Assembly (NCBI GenBank): GCA_012960315.1
Contig: DUBN01000003.1
Coordinates: 1 to 45,222 of the forward strand
Direction of reading: 5' to 3'
DNA: 45,222 bases
Source: Acidimicrobiia bacterium
GTDB taxonomy: Bacteria > Actinomycetota > Acidimicrobiia > Acidimicrobiales > Poriferisodalaceae
Part shown: one piece after another, positions 34,371 to 43,677 of the stretch
Layout: every line of letters begins with the position of its first letter
Numbering within the stretch: the stretch's first letter is position 1
The notes under the pieces: model-generated
Database searches by the model: none
What the model was told of the DNA's origin: nothing
Seen by the model: the letters and a program-made list of their open reading frames with translations, nothing else
Position numbers and translations under genes: made by a program

Positions 34371-34846
34371 TTGGGCATCTTTTCTCGAAGCCGTAAAGCG
34401 ACCGCTTCCGGCACTAAGTGTGAACAGTCAGTACCAAATCGGGTGATGTCTCGGATGTACTTCGAAGCGATAAAAGCGTTTTCGGCATTCGAAGGCAAGA
34501 AAAGTGTTTCGACTCCGCTGACCGATCGGTTCATTTGAGCCATCTGCAATTCAGACTCAAAATCGGCGGCGCCTCGAAGACCTTTGACGATGAAATCAAC
34601 GTCGAGTCGATCAGCCAGATCCACTACCAGTTCTCCGAACTGCACCACTTCAACATTCGTTAAATGCGCGCACGCTTCTGTCAGCATTTCGAATCGTTCG
34701 TCGTCAGTGAAGAATGGATTCGACTTTTGTGGGTTTCGCATAACGGCCACAACGACGCGGTCGAATAAGCGACTCGTCGTGGCACAGACCTCCATGTGGC
34801 CATTGTGAACCGGGTCGAATGACCCCGGGTACAGAACCTTGACCAC
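34367..34846 (-). CDS. coaD: Phosphopantetheine adenylyltransferase
   Basis: CoaD adenylylates 4'-phosphopantetheine, the penultimate step to coenzyme A. The product of 159 residues from GTG 34846 begins MKVLYPGSFDPVHNGHMEV-like (here VKVLYPGSFDPVHNGH), with HxGH at the nucleotide site. The family's C-terminal motif ISSTxVR reads as IASKYIRD, and FIVKGLRGAADFESELQMAQMNR is clear. GTG 34846 is preferred to ATG 34852 because the GAGGAG site is 6 bases before the GTG but touches the ATG; the resulting length is the family norm. A stem of two CGGTACCG palindromes lies just upstream. Confidence 0.95.
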   Translation of the reverse strand: MVKVLYPGSFDPVHNGHMEVCATTSRLFDRVVVAVMRNPQKSNPFFTDDERFEMLTEACAHLTNVEVVQFGELVVDLADRLDVDFIVKGLRGAADFESELQMAQMNRSVSGVETLFLPSNAENAFIASKYIRDITRFGTDCSHLVPEAVALRLREKMPK

Positions 34847-34864
34847 GAGCATCTCCTCGCCTTG

Positions 34865-34891
34865 CGGTACCGGGTACAAGAAACGGTACCG
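34865..34891 (-). promoter_or_regulatory. Paired CGGTACCG palindromes upstream of coaD
   Basis: The 8-base palindrome CGGTACCG occurs twice (34865-34872 and 34884-34891), 19 bases start to start. The copies can pair with each other to make an 8-bp stem with an 11-base loop in the mRNA leader. As DNA they are two potential dimer sites about two helical turns apart. Confidence 0.5.
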
Positions 34892-34937
34892 ATCCCCAAC
34901 AGAATCCTCCACTGTCGATTGTGTAAATCCGTCGAAA

Positions 34938-35459
34938 TCAGTGCAGATTCGTGTTTTCGGGGCGCAATATCGTTACTACTGCCTTCCCATAGCTTCGACT
35001 ACGGATCACTTCCCACCCTTCAAAGGGTCCGATTTCAGCGTCGCTCTCTGCTACTACACACGCGTTTCTCGCGGCCACTAATAGGTTTTGCCAGTCGTCA
35101 AACGCATATGGCGGGTCCGCGAGCACCAGTTCTACCTCTAGCAGTTCAAGCCTTTTCACGGCGTCACCCTGTATCACCTCGGCATGAAGGTCCAACGAAT
35201 TCAGGTTCGCTTTGATGATTTTGCAAGCGTTTGAGCTGTTATCAACAAAGATCACATTAGTTGCGCCACGCGATAGCGCCTCTACTCCCAGTGCACCCGA
35301 ACCGGAGAACAGGTCGACTACACGACAACCTTCAGGCATGCCCAAACTGAAAAGCATGTTGAAGATGGCCTCACGCGCTCGGTCAGACGTTGGCCGAATC
35401 GTTTCATCTTGCGGGGCGCTGATACGACGCCCGCGCAATGTGCCTCCAACGATGCGCAT
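34938..35459 (-). CDS. rsmD: 16S rRNA (guanine(966)-N2)-methyltransferase
   Basis: RsmD methylates G966 of 16S rRNA on the assembled small subunit. The 173-residue product has RIVGGTLRGRRISAP, TSDRAREAIFNML, the SAM loop VVDLFSGSGALGVEAL (about 47-62), and the catalytic NPPY-type motif as LADPPY (about 111-116). ATG 35459 has no ribosome binding site. TAGTGT six bases upstream points to a leaderless message. It is divergent from a tiny zinc-ribbon gene with only 28 bases between start codons. coaD follows, the common rsmD-coaD pair. Confidence 0.95.
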   Translation of the reverse strand: MRIVGGTLRGRRISAPQDETIRPTSDRAREAIFNMLFSLGMPEGCRVVDLFSGSGALGVEALSRGATNVIFVDNSSNACKIIKANLNSLDLHAEVIQGDAVKRLELLEVELVLADPPYAFDDWQNLLVAARNACVVAESDAEIGPFEGWEVIRSRSYGKAVVTILRPENTNLH

Positions 35460-35487
35460 ACAACGACACTAACGGCACACTATTGAT

Positions 35488-35652
35488 ATGGACGTTCCTG
35501 AAACAATCATCTGCGTTGACTGTGGAGGGTTGTGTCGCCGAATCAGCTATGAGGAACCTGACGAAGGTTTTCAGCCCGGTGACGTAGTCGCGTACAGGTG
35601 CAGAGATTGTGTCGATCGATGGGACATCGTTGTTGAAGACGAACCAGAATAG
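35488..35652 (+). CDS. 54-residue zinc-ribbon-like protein
   Basis: A 54-codon open frame runs from ATG to TAG on the plus strand. The product has CVDCGGLC at 9-16 and YRCRDCVDRWDIV (36-48), two Cys pairs about 26 residues apart, as in a zinc ribbon, with an acidic N- and C-terminus and FQPGDVVAYRCRDC. No Shine-Dalgarno sequence precedes the ATG. CACACT lies six bases before it, a weak leaderless -10. It is head to head with rsmD and tail to tail with recG (10 bases). I do not recognise the family; Cys spacing makes chance unlikely. A role in RNA or protein binding is a guess. Confidence 0.75.
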   Translation: MDVPETIICVDCGGLCRRISYEEPDEGFQPGDVVAYRCRDCVDRWDIVVEDEPE

Positions 35653-35662
35653 TTTCGCGTTC

Positions 35663-37798
35663 TCACCCTCTCAGAAGATTCTCTGCATCATCATCCCGGC
35701 GCTCGATAAACCATCGCACTTCATCTTCAAGGGCTTCGTGTTGCTCTAACGACCCATTTTCATTTACGAGCGTTGCTGCAAGATCGCGTGCACGTTCAAC
35801 CCAGACTCGATCCCTAGCTAACGACGCCAATTTCAGGTCATTGCTACCCGATTGCCTTTGATCAAAAATCGTGCCCTCACCGCGTAGTTCCAAGTCACGT
35901 TCGGCAAGAGCAAATCCGTCGGTTGATTCCTCAAGAGCTCGAATACGAGCTTCAGCGTCGTCTGAAATCTCGTCTGCGGTGACCAAAAAGCATGTCGATT
36001 GGTGCGCCCCTCGGCCCACTCTTCCCCGAAGTTGATGGAGTTGAGCCATTCCAAACCGATCTGCGGACAAGATGATCATCGTCGTGGCGTTCGGAACGTC
36101 CACTCCGACCTCGATCACCGTTGTGGCAACTAGGACATCCAAGCGTCCTTCTCTAAAAGCATCCATTGTCTTCTGTTTGTCTGTCCCAGACAGCCGACCA
36201 TGCAGCAGACCAACTTTGACCCCTGACAGCTCTCCCTTGGAAAGGCGATCCTTGGTGGTCTCTGCCGAATCAGCGTCAAGTTTGTCGCTCTCTTCTATGA
36301 GCGGACATACGACATAGGCTTGGCGGCCCTGGGCTATTTCGGAACGCACGTGTTGCCATACCGTGTCATCACTATCCCCTACCCAAAACGTAGTGATTGG
36401 TGTACGACCCGGCGGCAACTCGTCCAGGGTTGATACATCCAAGTCGCCATATACAGTCATGGCCGCCGTTCGCGGTATTGGTGTCGCTGTCATCACTAAC
36501 AAGTGAGGCCATTTGCCGTCGGGGCGCCCCCGTTCTCTAAGGATCGATCGCTGCTCAACCCCAAATCGGTGCTGCTCGTCAACCACCACAACACTGAGCG
36601 AAGAAAAGGTAATTCCTTCTTGTATTAAGGCGTGAGTTCCAATAATTAGGTCTACTGAACCGTTTCCCATTCCTTCGACCACCCGTTGTCGGTCCGTCCC
36701 TGTTATTCGGTTCGTTAGCACCTTGATCGAAAGCGGTCTCACACCCATCAGCGTCGAGTCGTCCGATACTTCCAACCCTTCGGCCAGTTCAACCAAACTC
36801 AGGTAATGCTGATCTGCCAAGACTTCGGTCGGCGCCATCAGCGCTCCCTGATTTCCATCTGCTACTGCTATTAGCAACGCGTGTAAGGCGACGAGCGTTT
36901 TCCCAGCGCCCACGTCGCCCTGCAACAGTCGATGCATCGGCTGCTCGGTCTTGAGGTCAACTTCGACCTCCGACATTGTGCGCCGCTGAGCTGCGGTGAG
37001 TTCGAAAGGTAAGCGGTCATGGAAGCTCGCGAGCAACTGGCTATCGCATTTGTGCGCAATGCCGGAAGCGTTTTCCAAACGACGCATTTTGCGCAACCGA
37101 AGGACCAGTTGGACTCGTAAGAGTTCGTCAAGAACAAGACGATTTCTTGCCTCTGAAACTTCCGACATTGAGTTCGGTTGGTGGATTGCCTTAAAGGCGG
37201 CCGTCCGGCTGAGCAACTGCAAATCGTGCAACACCTGGGCCGGGAGTGGCTCCACTATCCCGCGGCGCTCGCTACGACGTAACGCTTCAGTCGACCAACG
37301 ACCTATGTCCCATGTGGTCAACCCAGCCTTTTGAGACTGTGGGTAAATCGCGATAATTCTGCCTGTTCGATCTCCAACTAAATCAACTAACGGGTTAGTC
37401 ATCTGGAGTTGACCTCGGTAAAGGTCCACCTTTCCAAACAGAGCGACCGTAAGTCCTTGCTTAAGTTGCTTCGAACGCCATGCCTGGTTGAAGAACACAA
37501 GTTCCAAACTTCCGGTGTCATCAGACAACGAGACCTCAACTATGGACCTTCGGTTTCGAGTTCTCCGAGACTTGACGCTCTCGACGTCCGCCACCACCAT
37601 GACCTCTTGCCCAGGGGTAACTTCGCCAAGCTTCGCCTCCCGACTTCTGTCGACGTACCGACGCGGGTAATGCGTCAACAAGTCGAACACCGACTCAATT
37701 TCAACCTCCGCAAGCGACGTTCGTCGCTCTTCGCCAACTCCTTGTAACTGATCGACGCTTATGGCGTCGAGTTCACGAAGAGAAAGTGGTTTCGTCAC
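35663..37798 (-). CDS. recG: ATP-dependent DNA helicase RecG
   Basis: RecG remodels stalled forks and branched DNA. The 711-residue product has the N-terminal wedge OB-fold (about 65-145), then helicase motifs: Walker A GDVGAGKT (294-301), PTEVLADQH, Walker B/motif II DEQH (407-410), MTATPIPRT and TLDELPPGRTPI. The second RecA domain has PLIEESDKLDA, VATTVIEVGVDVPNA and QLRGRVGRG, and the end has DLELRGEGTIFDQRQSG. It overlaps fakA by four bases (ATGA), an arrangement common in Gram-positives. Confidence 0.97.
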   Translation of the reverse strand: MTKPLSLRELDAISVDQLQGVGEERRTSLAEVEIESVFDLLTHYPRRYVDRSREAKLGEVTPGQEVMVVADVESVKSRRTRNRRSIVEVSLSDDTGSLELVFFNQAWRSKQLKQGLTVALFGKVDLYRGQLQMTNPLVDLVGDRTGRIIAIYPQSQKAGLTTWDIGRWSTEALRRSERRGIVEPLPAQVLHDLQLLSRTAAFKAIHQPNSMSEVSEARNRLVLDELLRVQLVLRLRKMRRLENASGIAHKCDSQLLASFHDRLPFELTAAQRRTMSEVEVDLKTEQPMHRLLQGDVGAGKTLVALHALLIAVADGNQGALMAPTEVLADQHYLSLVELAEGLEVSDDSTLMGVRPLSIKVLTNRITGTDRQRVVEGMGNGSVDLIIGTHALIQEGITFSSLSVVVVDEQHRFGVEQRSILRERGRPDGKWPHLLVMTATPIPRTAAMTVYGDLDVSTLDELPPGRTPITTFWVGDSDDTVWQHVRSEIAQGRQAYVVCPLIEESDKLDADSAETTKDRLSKGELSGVKVGLLHGRLSGTDKQKTMDAFREGRLDVLVATTVIEVGVDVPNATTMIILSADRFGMAQLHQLRGRVGRGAHQSTCFLVTADEISDDAEARIRALEESTDGFALAERDLELRGEGTIFDQRQSGSNDLKLASLARDRVWVERARDLAATLVNENGSLEQHEALEDEVRWFIERRDDDAENLLRG

Positions 37799-39435
37799 TC
37801 GACCCCAAACAAGTACGGGTAGTGACCTTGGCCGCCTTGATGAATTTCTGTCTCAATATTCGGCCGATTTTCTGCGATCCATTCTGTAATGGCGCGAGTT
37901 TCAGCATCGCGGACGCCTTCGCCGACAATTACCGTCAAAATCTCGTGATCCTGGTCGACGAGTGCGTCGAGTAATGCGGTAGCTGCGCTTGACGGAGCAT
38001 CAGCAATAGAACAAACACCGCTTCGGTCAAGACCGACCCAATCGCCCGTCGCTACTTCTCCTACCGAAGTGGTGGTTTCTCGCACAGCGCGGGTTACTTC
38101 TCCGACCACAACACCTTCAGCAATTTCAGCCATAGATTCACCGTTACTTGCTGCGTCACTTTGGGGGTCATACCCCAAGAGTGAAGCGAAGCCTTCGGGC
38201 ACAGAAGTGGTGGGGACCACCACGACTCGCTTCGCGCTCTGCTCATCAACGGTGAGCGCTACCGCGACAATGTTCGAGTTGTTGGGAAGAATAACTACCT
38301 GGTCAGCAGGCACCCGCTCTACCGCTTCGAGAAGCTCTGCTGCCGAGGGATTCATGGTTTGACCTCCAACGACAAGTTCCTGGACGCCAAGGCTGTGAAA
38401 AATTCGACTGATTCCAGGAGCCGGGGAAACGGCGACCACGCCACATGGCACCGGTTCTGGATTTGGGAAGTCATCTGATTTTCCAGCCGCAGTGGCTTCG
38501 CGAACCCACCGTTCCTCCATGACTTCTTCCGCTAGATCCGTCACTCTTATCTGTTGCGGTCGGCCGACCTCTATTCCGGCTTCGATGGCCGGACCGATGT
38601 CATCGGTATGAATATGGCAATTCCAAAGCCCATCTCCGCCAACTACAACAATTGAGTCGCCTAAACCTGCCCATACTTTTTTGAAGCCCTCAATGGCCTC
38701 ATCCGGCACGTAGAGCAGGTACATAACTTCGTAGCGGAGTTCAGAACTTTCATCGTCGAAGGACATAGCGGGCCCAACGAAAGGAAGTTCTACTTGATCG
38801 GGCGCGGTCGGAAGCTCACGACCGTCTAATACGTGAAGGATTCCATGAAGAAGCAAAAGAAATCCCGCTCCACCTGCATCCACTACTCCCGCCTCGCGAA
38901 GAACCTGCAACTGTTCCGGAGTTCGTTCGAGGGCAATTTGTCCCTCGGTGAGAGCATTCTCGACGACTCGGATAGGAGTTGCGCCTTCTTCTATTTCGCG
39001 CGCCCCTCTAGCGGATTCGCGCACGACAGTAAGAATCGTCCCTTCCACTGGCTTCATCACTGCACCGTCTGCTGCGATGCTTGCCTCGGTTAACGCCGTG
39101 GCAAGTGCGGTTCCGTCGATATCAGCTGAGTTGGAGAGACATCCGCTGATGCCGCGCAATACTTGCGACAGAATCACGCCCGAATTGCCGCGAGCTCCCA
39201 TTAGCGAACCGTGCGATATCGCAGAACAAACCGCGCTCCGGTCATTGCGGTCAATGCCGTCAAGTTCTTCGAGGACCGATCCCACCGTTAACGCCATATT
39301 GGTTCCGGTATCGCCATCTGGCACTGGATATACGTTGAGTCGGTTAATCCACTCTCGATGAGTTTCGAGAGCCCCATGAAAGGCTGACAAAGCTTCCACG
39401 AGTTGAGCGGTGGAGAGAATGGAGGCTATTTCCAC
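37795..39435 (-). CDS. fakA: DAK2 domain protein, fatty acid kinase FakA-like
   Basis: FakA-type proteins phosphorylate fatty acids bound to FakB (DegV) partners. The N-terminal DAK2 domain (about 1-195) has YPVPDGDTGTNM for the nucleotide and magnesium site, GARGNSGVILSQVLRG and DAGGAGFLLLLHG. Middle and C-terminal FakA domains follow, with GLWNCHIHTDDIGPAIEAG and QTMNPSAAELL...ILPNNSNI. The open frame reaches 39504, but the family N-terminus begins near GTG 39435, which has TAGCAT 8 bases upstream and no ribosome binding site; the exact start is uncertain. No fakB/degV gene is in the window. Coupled to recG. Confidence 0.92.
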   Translation of the reverse strand: MEIASILSTAQLVEALSAFHGALETHREWINRLNVYPVPDGDTGTNMALTVGSVLEELDGIDRNDRSAVCSAISHGSLMGARGNSGVILSQVLRGISGCLSNSADIDGTALATALTEASIAADGAVMKPVEGTILTVVRESARGAREIEEGATPIRVVENALTEGQIALERTPEQLQVLREAGVVDAGGAGFLLLLHGILHVLDGRELPTAPDQVELPFVGPAMSFDDESSELRYEVMYLLYVPDEAIEGFKKVWAGLGDSIVVVGGDGLWNCHIHTDDIGPAIEAGIEVGRPQQIRVTDLAEEVMEERWVREATAAGKSDDFPNPEPVPCGVVAVSPAPGISRIFHSLGVQELVVGGQTMNPSAAELLEAVERVPADQVVILPNNSNIVAVALTVDEQSAKRVVVVPTTSVPEGFASLLGYDPQSDAASNGESMAEIAEGVVVGEVTRAVRETTTSVGEVATGDWVGLDRSGVCSIADAPSSAATALLDALVDQDHEILTVIVGEGVRDAETRAITEWIAENRPNIETEIHQGGQGHYPYLFGVE

Positions 39436-39616
39436 AGAAGCCGATGCTACCGGTGTGTAGCACCATTGATAGGTGACTAGCACTAATGCTCGCACTCCAC
39501 CCAATAGCTTCTCTTAGTTGCTAAGTTGTGCCCGCTTCACAGACCGTCATAGGGTCCCCTCGAAGCTTGTGTCATAGATCAAACGCGATTTTCAGGGTTA
39601 CCACCGGAGGCCAGCA

Positions 39617-39862
39617 GTGCAAGGTGTCATAAAATCATATGACCCCCAGTCAAAAACGGGGGCGATAGTCGACGATGTCGGCCGCGCTGAGTATGACTTG
39701 GCCTTGGACGCTCTTGAGGGGTCGATCTTTCGAATGGTGCGCCAGGGGCAAAGGGTCGTCTTCGACCTCAACGAACAAGGACTGGCAACTCAGCTAAGGC
39801 TGGGCAGTGAAGTTGACCTTGGTACACCTGATTGGATCACGTCCGCGGGGGGCGACGCGTGA
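39617..39862 (+). CDS. Small cold-shock-like OB-fold protein
   Basis: The 81-residue product starts MQGVIKSYDPQSKTGAIVDD. Its beginning has the pattern of a cold-shock domain first strand (GxIKxYDPxxxxGxI) and VRQGQRVVFDLNEQGLATQLRL fits the later strands, but the aromatic RNP1 and RNP2 RNA-binding motifs of CspA are mostly missing. It is therefore a divergent relative. GTG 39617 has a GGAGG site. It is upstream of pckG with a 53-base gap carrying a strong hairpin, and divergent from fakA. RNA binding is inferred. Confidence 0.8.
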   Translation: MQGVIKSYDPQSKTGAIVDDVGRAEYDLALDALEGSIFRMVRQGQRVVFDLNEQGLATQLRLGSEVDLGTPDWITSAGGDA

Positions 39863-39868
39863 CTATGA

Positions 39869-39887
39869 ACTGGGGACACTCCCCAGT
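39869..39887 (+). promoter_or_regulatory. Hairpin between OB-fold gene and pckG
   Basis: ACTGGGGA / TCCCCAGT arms of 8 bases with a 3-base loop lie 6 bases after the OB-fold gene stop and about 15 bases before the pckG ribosome binding site. There is no U-run. Possible roles are attenuation, processing or mRNA protection at the gene junction. Confidence 0.5.
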
Positions 39888-39915
39888 CGACGGCTGAAAG
39901 TAAACGGAGGTCAAA

Positions 39916-41706
39916 ATGCCTGGAACGACCACCAACGAAAGCCTTCTTGAGTGGGTAGACAGTTGGGCCAAAGTACTGACTCCTGACTCCATCCACTGGT
40001 GTGACGGAAGTCAAGAGGAGTATGACGAGTTAGCCGCGTCGATGGTGGAACAAGGCACTCTGATTCCTCTCAACGAAGCAAAACGGCCAAATAGTTTTTT
40101 GGCCCGATCCGACCCTGGTGACGTCGCTCGTGTTGAGGACAGGACATTCATTTGCAGCGATGATCCCGCCGATGCCGGAAACAACAACAATTGGCGTGAA
40201 CCAGCAGCTATGCGAACCGAGATGTTAGATCTCTTCCGAGCTTCGATGGTCGGGCGCACCATGTTCGTAGTGCCCTTTTCGATGGGCCCACTTGGGTCTC
40301 CGATAGCGCACATCGGGGTTCAGCTAACCGACTCGCCCTATGTTGCCGCTTCAATGCGAATTATGACCCGCATGGGGCAGGGCGCCTTAGACGCGCTCGG
40401 TGAAAGCGAGTGGGTGCCGTGTGTCCACTCCTTGGGAGCTCCGTTGGCTCCAGGTGAAAGTGACGTCACTTGGCCATGCGATTCCGAAAACAAGTACATC
40501 GTCCATTTTCCGAGCACTCGAGAAATCTGGTCCTACGGCTCTGGTTATGGCGGTAACGCGTTGCTGGGTAAGAAGTGTTTTGCTCTCAGGATTGCTTCGA
40601 CGATGGCGCGCGAGGAAGGCTGGCTCGCCGAACACATGTTGATCGTGGGCGTCACCCCGCCAGGGGGCGAAACCAAATACGTGGCGGCGGCTTTCCCATC
40701 CGCGTGTGGCAAGACGAATATGGCAATGATGATTCCATCTCTGCCTGGCTGGAAGGTGGAAACAATTGGAGACGACATTGCCTGGATGAAATTTGGTGCA
40801 GACGGCCAGTTATACGCGATAAACCCCGAGGCCGGTTTCTTTGGGGTGGCTCCTGGTACTGGCGAGAAAACTAATCCCAATGCTCTCGCGACCCTTTCGC
40901 GCAACTGCGTATTCACTAATGTCGCCCTCACCGACGACGGAGACGTCTGGTGGGAAGGTCTTACCAATGAGCCCCCGGCTCGTTTGATCGACTGGAAGGG
41001 ACAAACTTGGACTCCAGAAGTTGAAGCTCCAGCGGCTCACCCGAATGCGCGATTCACGGTTCCCGCGGCGCAATGCCCTTCGATAGCGCCTTCATGGGAG
41101 GACCCGGCAGGTGTTCCAATTTCGGCGATACTTTTCGGCGGCCGACGAGCCACGACCGTGCCGCTGGTGTCAGAAGCCCTCGATTGGGAACATGGCGTCT
41201 TCCTCGGATCAGTGATGTCGTCAGAGAAGACTGCTGCTGCTGCGGGAGCGATCGGTCAAGTTCGTCGAGACCCGTTCGCCATGCTTCCATTCTGCGGATA
41301 CAACTTTGGCGATTACTTTCAGCACTGGCTCGATATCGGCAAACATCAGGGTGCGAAACTTCCAAAACTGTTCTACGTAAATTGGTTCCGAAAAAACCAA
41401 GAGGGTCGGTTCATTTGGCCAGGCTTTGGTGATAACGCGAGAGTCCTCAAATGGGTGTTGGGTCGCATTGCCGGTACAACCGAGGCTGTTGAAACACCCA
41501 TTGGAATGGTCCCAAAAACTGAGGACCTTGATGTGGCAGGGTTAGATCTGACTGCGGACGCTCTTGAATCGCTTTTAACAGTGGACGTGACCGAATGGCA
41601 GAACGAACTCACGTTGATCGAAGAGCATTACGAATCGATAGGCGAGCGACTTCCAAATGAAATGCGGCTTCAACTCGCCCGGTTAGCCGACAGACTCGCT
41701 GGATAA
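39916..41706 (+). CDS. pckG: Phosphoenolpyruvate carboxykinase (GTP)
   Basis: PckG converts oxaloacetate plus GTP to PEP and CO2, the committed step of gluconeogenesis. The 596-residue length is that of the GTP-type enzyme. It has the kinase loop FPSACGKTN (260-268) with the reactive Cys264, [10 protein letters not shown] (285-294), [12 protein letters not shown], and [13 protein letters not shown] near the C-terminus for guanine binding. ATG 39916 has GGAGG six bases before it. The preceding cold-shock-like gene is in the same direction and may be cotranscribed. It is convergent with the 4-helix membrane protein gene; 31 bases separate them. Confidence 0.98.
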   Translation: MPGTTTNESLLEWVDSWAKVLTPDSIHWCDGSQEEYDELAASMVEQGTLIPLNEAKRPNSFLARSDPGDVARVEDRTFICSDDPADAGNNNNWREPAAMRTEMLDLFRASMVGRTMFVVPFSMGPLGSPIAHIGVQLTDSPYVAASMRIMTRMGQGALDALGESEWVPCVHSLGAPLAPGESDVTWPCDSENKYIVHFPSTREIWSYGSGYGGNALLGKKCFALRIASTMAREEGWLAEHMLIVGVTPPGGETKYVAAAFPSACGKTNMAMMIPSLPGWKVETIGDDIAWMKFGADGQLYAINPEAGFFGVAPGTGEKTNPNALATLSRNCVFTNVALTDDGDVWWEGLTNEPPARLIDWKGQTWTPEVEAPAAHPNARFTVPAAQCPSIAPSWEDPAGVPISAILFGGRRATTVPLVSEALDWEHGVFLGSVMSSEKTAAAAGAIGQVRRDPFAMLPFCGYNFGDYFQHWLDIGKHQGAKLPKLFYVNWFRKNQEGRFIWPGFGDNARVLKWVLGRIAGTTEAVETPIGMVPKTEDLDVAGLDLTADALESLLTVDVTEWQNELTLIEEHYESIGERLPNEMRLQLARLADRLAG

Positions 41707-41737
41707 GTGTTCCGTTAGCTTCCCGGTCGAAAAGCAG

Positions 41738-42094
41738 TCACAGCAGGACCAACGCTCGAATTCCGAGGCCCATGATGAATAGGCCGCCCCACCCGTAGAG
41801 CATGTGAAGCCGCTCTCGAAATTGCTGCCGGTAGCTGTAAAGAATGCCAACCGTTGTGGCAGCTAAAACGCCGTAGAAGACATGAAAAGTTTGCGGCCCA
41901 CCGTCATTCGCGTTGATGTGGATCGCTGCCAAAGTGACTTGCACAAAAACCAAAGCTTGGACGAAAGCTGTGAACCTCCAGAGCTGCGCGCCTCGAAGGC
42001 TGGGCACTGGCCCAGATGCCAACGCCCAGGCACCGGCAACCCCATTACCTATGACTAGAAACCAGCACGCGACGAGGTGAAGCGCTGTCAACAC
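41738..42094 (-). CDS. Four-helix membrane protein of unknown function
   Basis: The product is 118 residues with four hydrophobic segments (about 1-26, 40-60, 68-86, 100-118). Conserved-looking polar residues are at the helix edges: His6 and Asn17 in helix 1, His59 at the end of helix 2, His71 and Tyr74 (FHVFYG) in helix 3, and LYGWGGLFIMG in helix 4. The His placement could suit haem or quinone binding but nothing proves it. It resembles conserved small actinobacterial membrane proteins that I cannot name. GTG 42094 is seven bases after the DUF4145-like gene, so the two are probably cotranscribed. Confidence 0.75.
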   Translation of the reverse strand: MLTALHLVACWFLVIGNGVAGAWALASGPVPSLRGAQLWRFTAFVQALVFVQVTLAAIHINANDGGPQTFHVFYGVLAATTVGILYSYRQQFRERLHMLYGWGGLFIMGLGIRALVLL

Positions 42095-42101
42095 TTGACC
42101 A

Positions 42102-42419
42102 TCAAGCTGTCTGGTTGGCGAGCAAGTGGAGGAACATGATTAAGTTCTGAGCGTCTGTGTGTCCATCGGCGAGCCTTAATTCCGCTGGAGTCTTGGCTGC
42201 TTCATCGCTCATGGCAACGACGTCGAGGGCCCTAAGCAATCCAACGGGTGCGCCCTGTTCGACCAGAGTTCCCACGTCACGCACGATGTGTCGACCCCGC
42301 AGGCCTCGGTCTCGAATAACGGCCTGAATAAGGATCCTCAAAATCGCGCAGGCTGATGCTGGTGATTGTTCGACGACATTTTGAGCCTCCGCATACAAGG
42401 GCGCGAGGTTGCCGGGCAA
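42102..42419 (-). CDS. DUF4145-like protein
   Basis: The 105-residue product has LAPLYAEAQNVVEQSPASACAIL (5-27), then a second helical half with TLVEQGAPVGLLRALDVV and HTDAQNLIMFLHLLAN. This is the helical layout of DUF4145, a domain often found in restriction-related or stress proteins, sometimes alone. Here it is alone and slightly short at the N-terminus compared with larger members. The only start is TTG 42419, next to a weak GGCAGGG. Function unknown. Neighbours are a racemase gene and a membrane protein gene. Confidence 0.7.
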   Translation of the reverse strand: MPGNLAPLYAEAQNVVEQSPASACAILRILIQAVIRDRGLRGRHIVRDVGTLVEQGAPVGLLRALDVVAMSDEAAKTPAELRLADGHTDAQNLIMFLHLLANQTA

Positions 42420-42460
42420 CCCTGCCGGCGCCAGCGCCGCTTCGGAGCCTGATTCGGCTC

Positions 42461-43606
42461 TCAGGCCACCGCTCCTGTGTCGCGAAGTTTGACGACGTCG
42501 TCAGGGTCGTAGCCGACAGAGCGAAGCACATCATCCGTGTGCTGTCCAGGGTGTGCTGGTGGACTTTGGATGGTGGCCTCGGTTCTACTAAATCGCGGAG
42601 AGGGGTTCGGCTGGATCACGCCTGAAAGCTCAGTGAAGACTTCGCGGTGCTGGTTGTGTGGATGCTCGGGTGCTTCTGCGAGGGTCAGCACAGGAGCGAA
42701 GCAGACGTCAGTCGCATCCATTATCTCGCACCATTCATCTCTCGTCCGTGTTTTGAAAAGAGTAGAAATTCGTTCTTTCAATTCTGGCCAGGAGCTGCGT
42801 GACAGTTGTGCGGCAAAGTCTTCATCCCCATCGAGCCCAGTGAGCCGCATCAGTTCTGCGTAGAACTGCGGCTCGATAGATCCGATTGATATATACCGGC
42901 CGTCGGCGCATTCGTAAACATCGTAGAAATGACTGCCAGTGTCGAGAAGATTGGTTCCACGCTCATCGTTCCAGATGCCTAGGGCGCGCATGGAATGGAA
43001 CATGGCCATCAGGCTTGCCGCCCCATCTACCATCGCGGCGTCTACAACCTGGCCATGGCCCGAGCGTTGAGCTTCCACAATTCCACAGGCCACTCCGAAA
43101 GCCAGCAACATGCCACCGCCGCCGAAGTCACCGACCAAGTTGAGCGGAGGCACTGGAGCTTCTCCATTGCGCCCTATGGGCTCGAGGGCACCAGCTAATG
43201 CGATGTAGTTGATGTCGTGCCCCGCCGCCATTGCATACGGACCCTCTTGACCCCATCCGGTCATTCTCCCAAACACAAGTTTCGGGTTTCGGGCGAGACA
43301 TTCTTCTGGACCTAGGCCAAGCCGTTCCATCACACCAGGCCGGAAACCTTCGATCAGAGCATCAGCTGTCTCCACTAGCCGAAGGACAACTTCAACGCCG
43401 TCAGGATTTTTAAGGTCAACTCCGATAGATGATCGACCTCTAGCCAGCACGTCGATGGGTGGGTTTTCGGCGTCTCCGCCTACGACATTCCCTGCACGGT
43501 CAATGCGGATGACCTCAGCTCCCATGTCGCTGAGCATCATTCCGCAGAACGGCCCAGGACCAATACCTTGAAGTTCTATGACTCGAATTCCTTGAAGCGG
43601 CCCCAT
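42461..43606 (-). CDS. Alpha-methylacyl-CoA racemase (CaiB/BaiF family)
   Basis: The enzyme interconverts (2R)- and (2S)-methyl-branched acyl-CoAs, needed to degrade branched lipids and sterol side chains. The 381-residue product is a class III CoA-transferase-fold protein. It has the racemase set rather than the transferase Asp alone: [12 protein letters not shown] with His130 and Asp131, [10 protein letters not shown] with Asp160, and GSIEPQF with Glu245, matching the mycobacterial MCR residues His126, Asp156 and Glu241. ATG 43606 has a GAGAG site. The neighbouring hydrolase and PPOX gene could form a small lipid-related set. Racemase is favoured over formyl-CoA transferase. Confidence 0.9.
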   Translation of the reverse strand: MGPLQGIRVIELQGIGPGPFCGMMLSDMGAEVIRIDRAGNVVGGDAENPPIDVLARGRSSIGVDLKNPDGVEVVLRLVETADALIEGFRPGVMERLGLGPEECLARNPKLVFGRMTGWGQEGPYAMAAGHDINYIALAGALEPIGRNGEAPVPPLNLVGDFGGGGMLLAFGVACGIVEAQRSGHGQVVDAAMVDGAASLMAMFHSMRALGIWNDERGTNLLDTGSHFYDVYECADGRYISIGSIEPQFYAELMRLTGLDGDEDFAAQLSRSSWPELKERISTLFKTRTRDEWCEIMDATDVCFAPVLTLAEAPEHPHNQHREVFTELSGVIQPNPSPRFSRTEATIQSPPAHPGQHTDDVLRSVGYDPDDVVKLRDTGAVA

Positions 43607-43677
43607 GCGACTCTCTTTCTAAAGATCAAGATCAACCTAGTAGCTCATTTAAGTGTTGGATCGTGTGACTTAGCCAC

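Noticed and set aside
34847-34912. N-terminal extension of coaD to 34912
   Set aside because: Family length and the GAGGAG site favour GTG 34846; the extra codons cover the palindrome leader.
37795-39504. 23-codon extension of fakA upstream of GTG 39435
   Set aside because: The family begins near VEIASILS; the extension is not similar to anything and overlaps a probable promoter.
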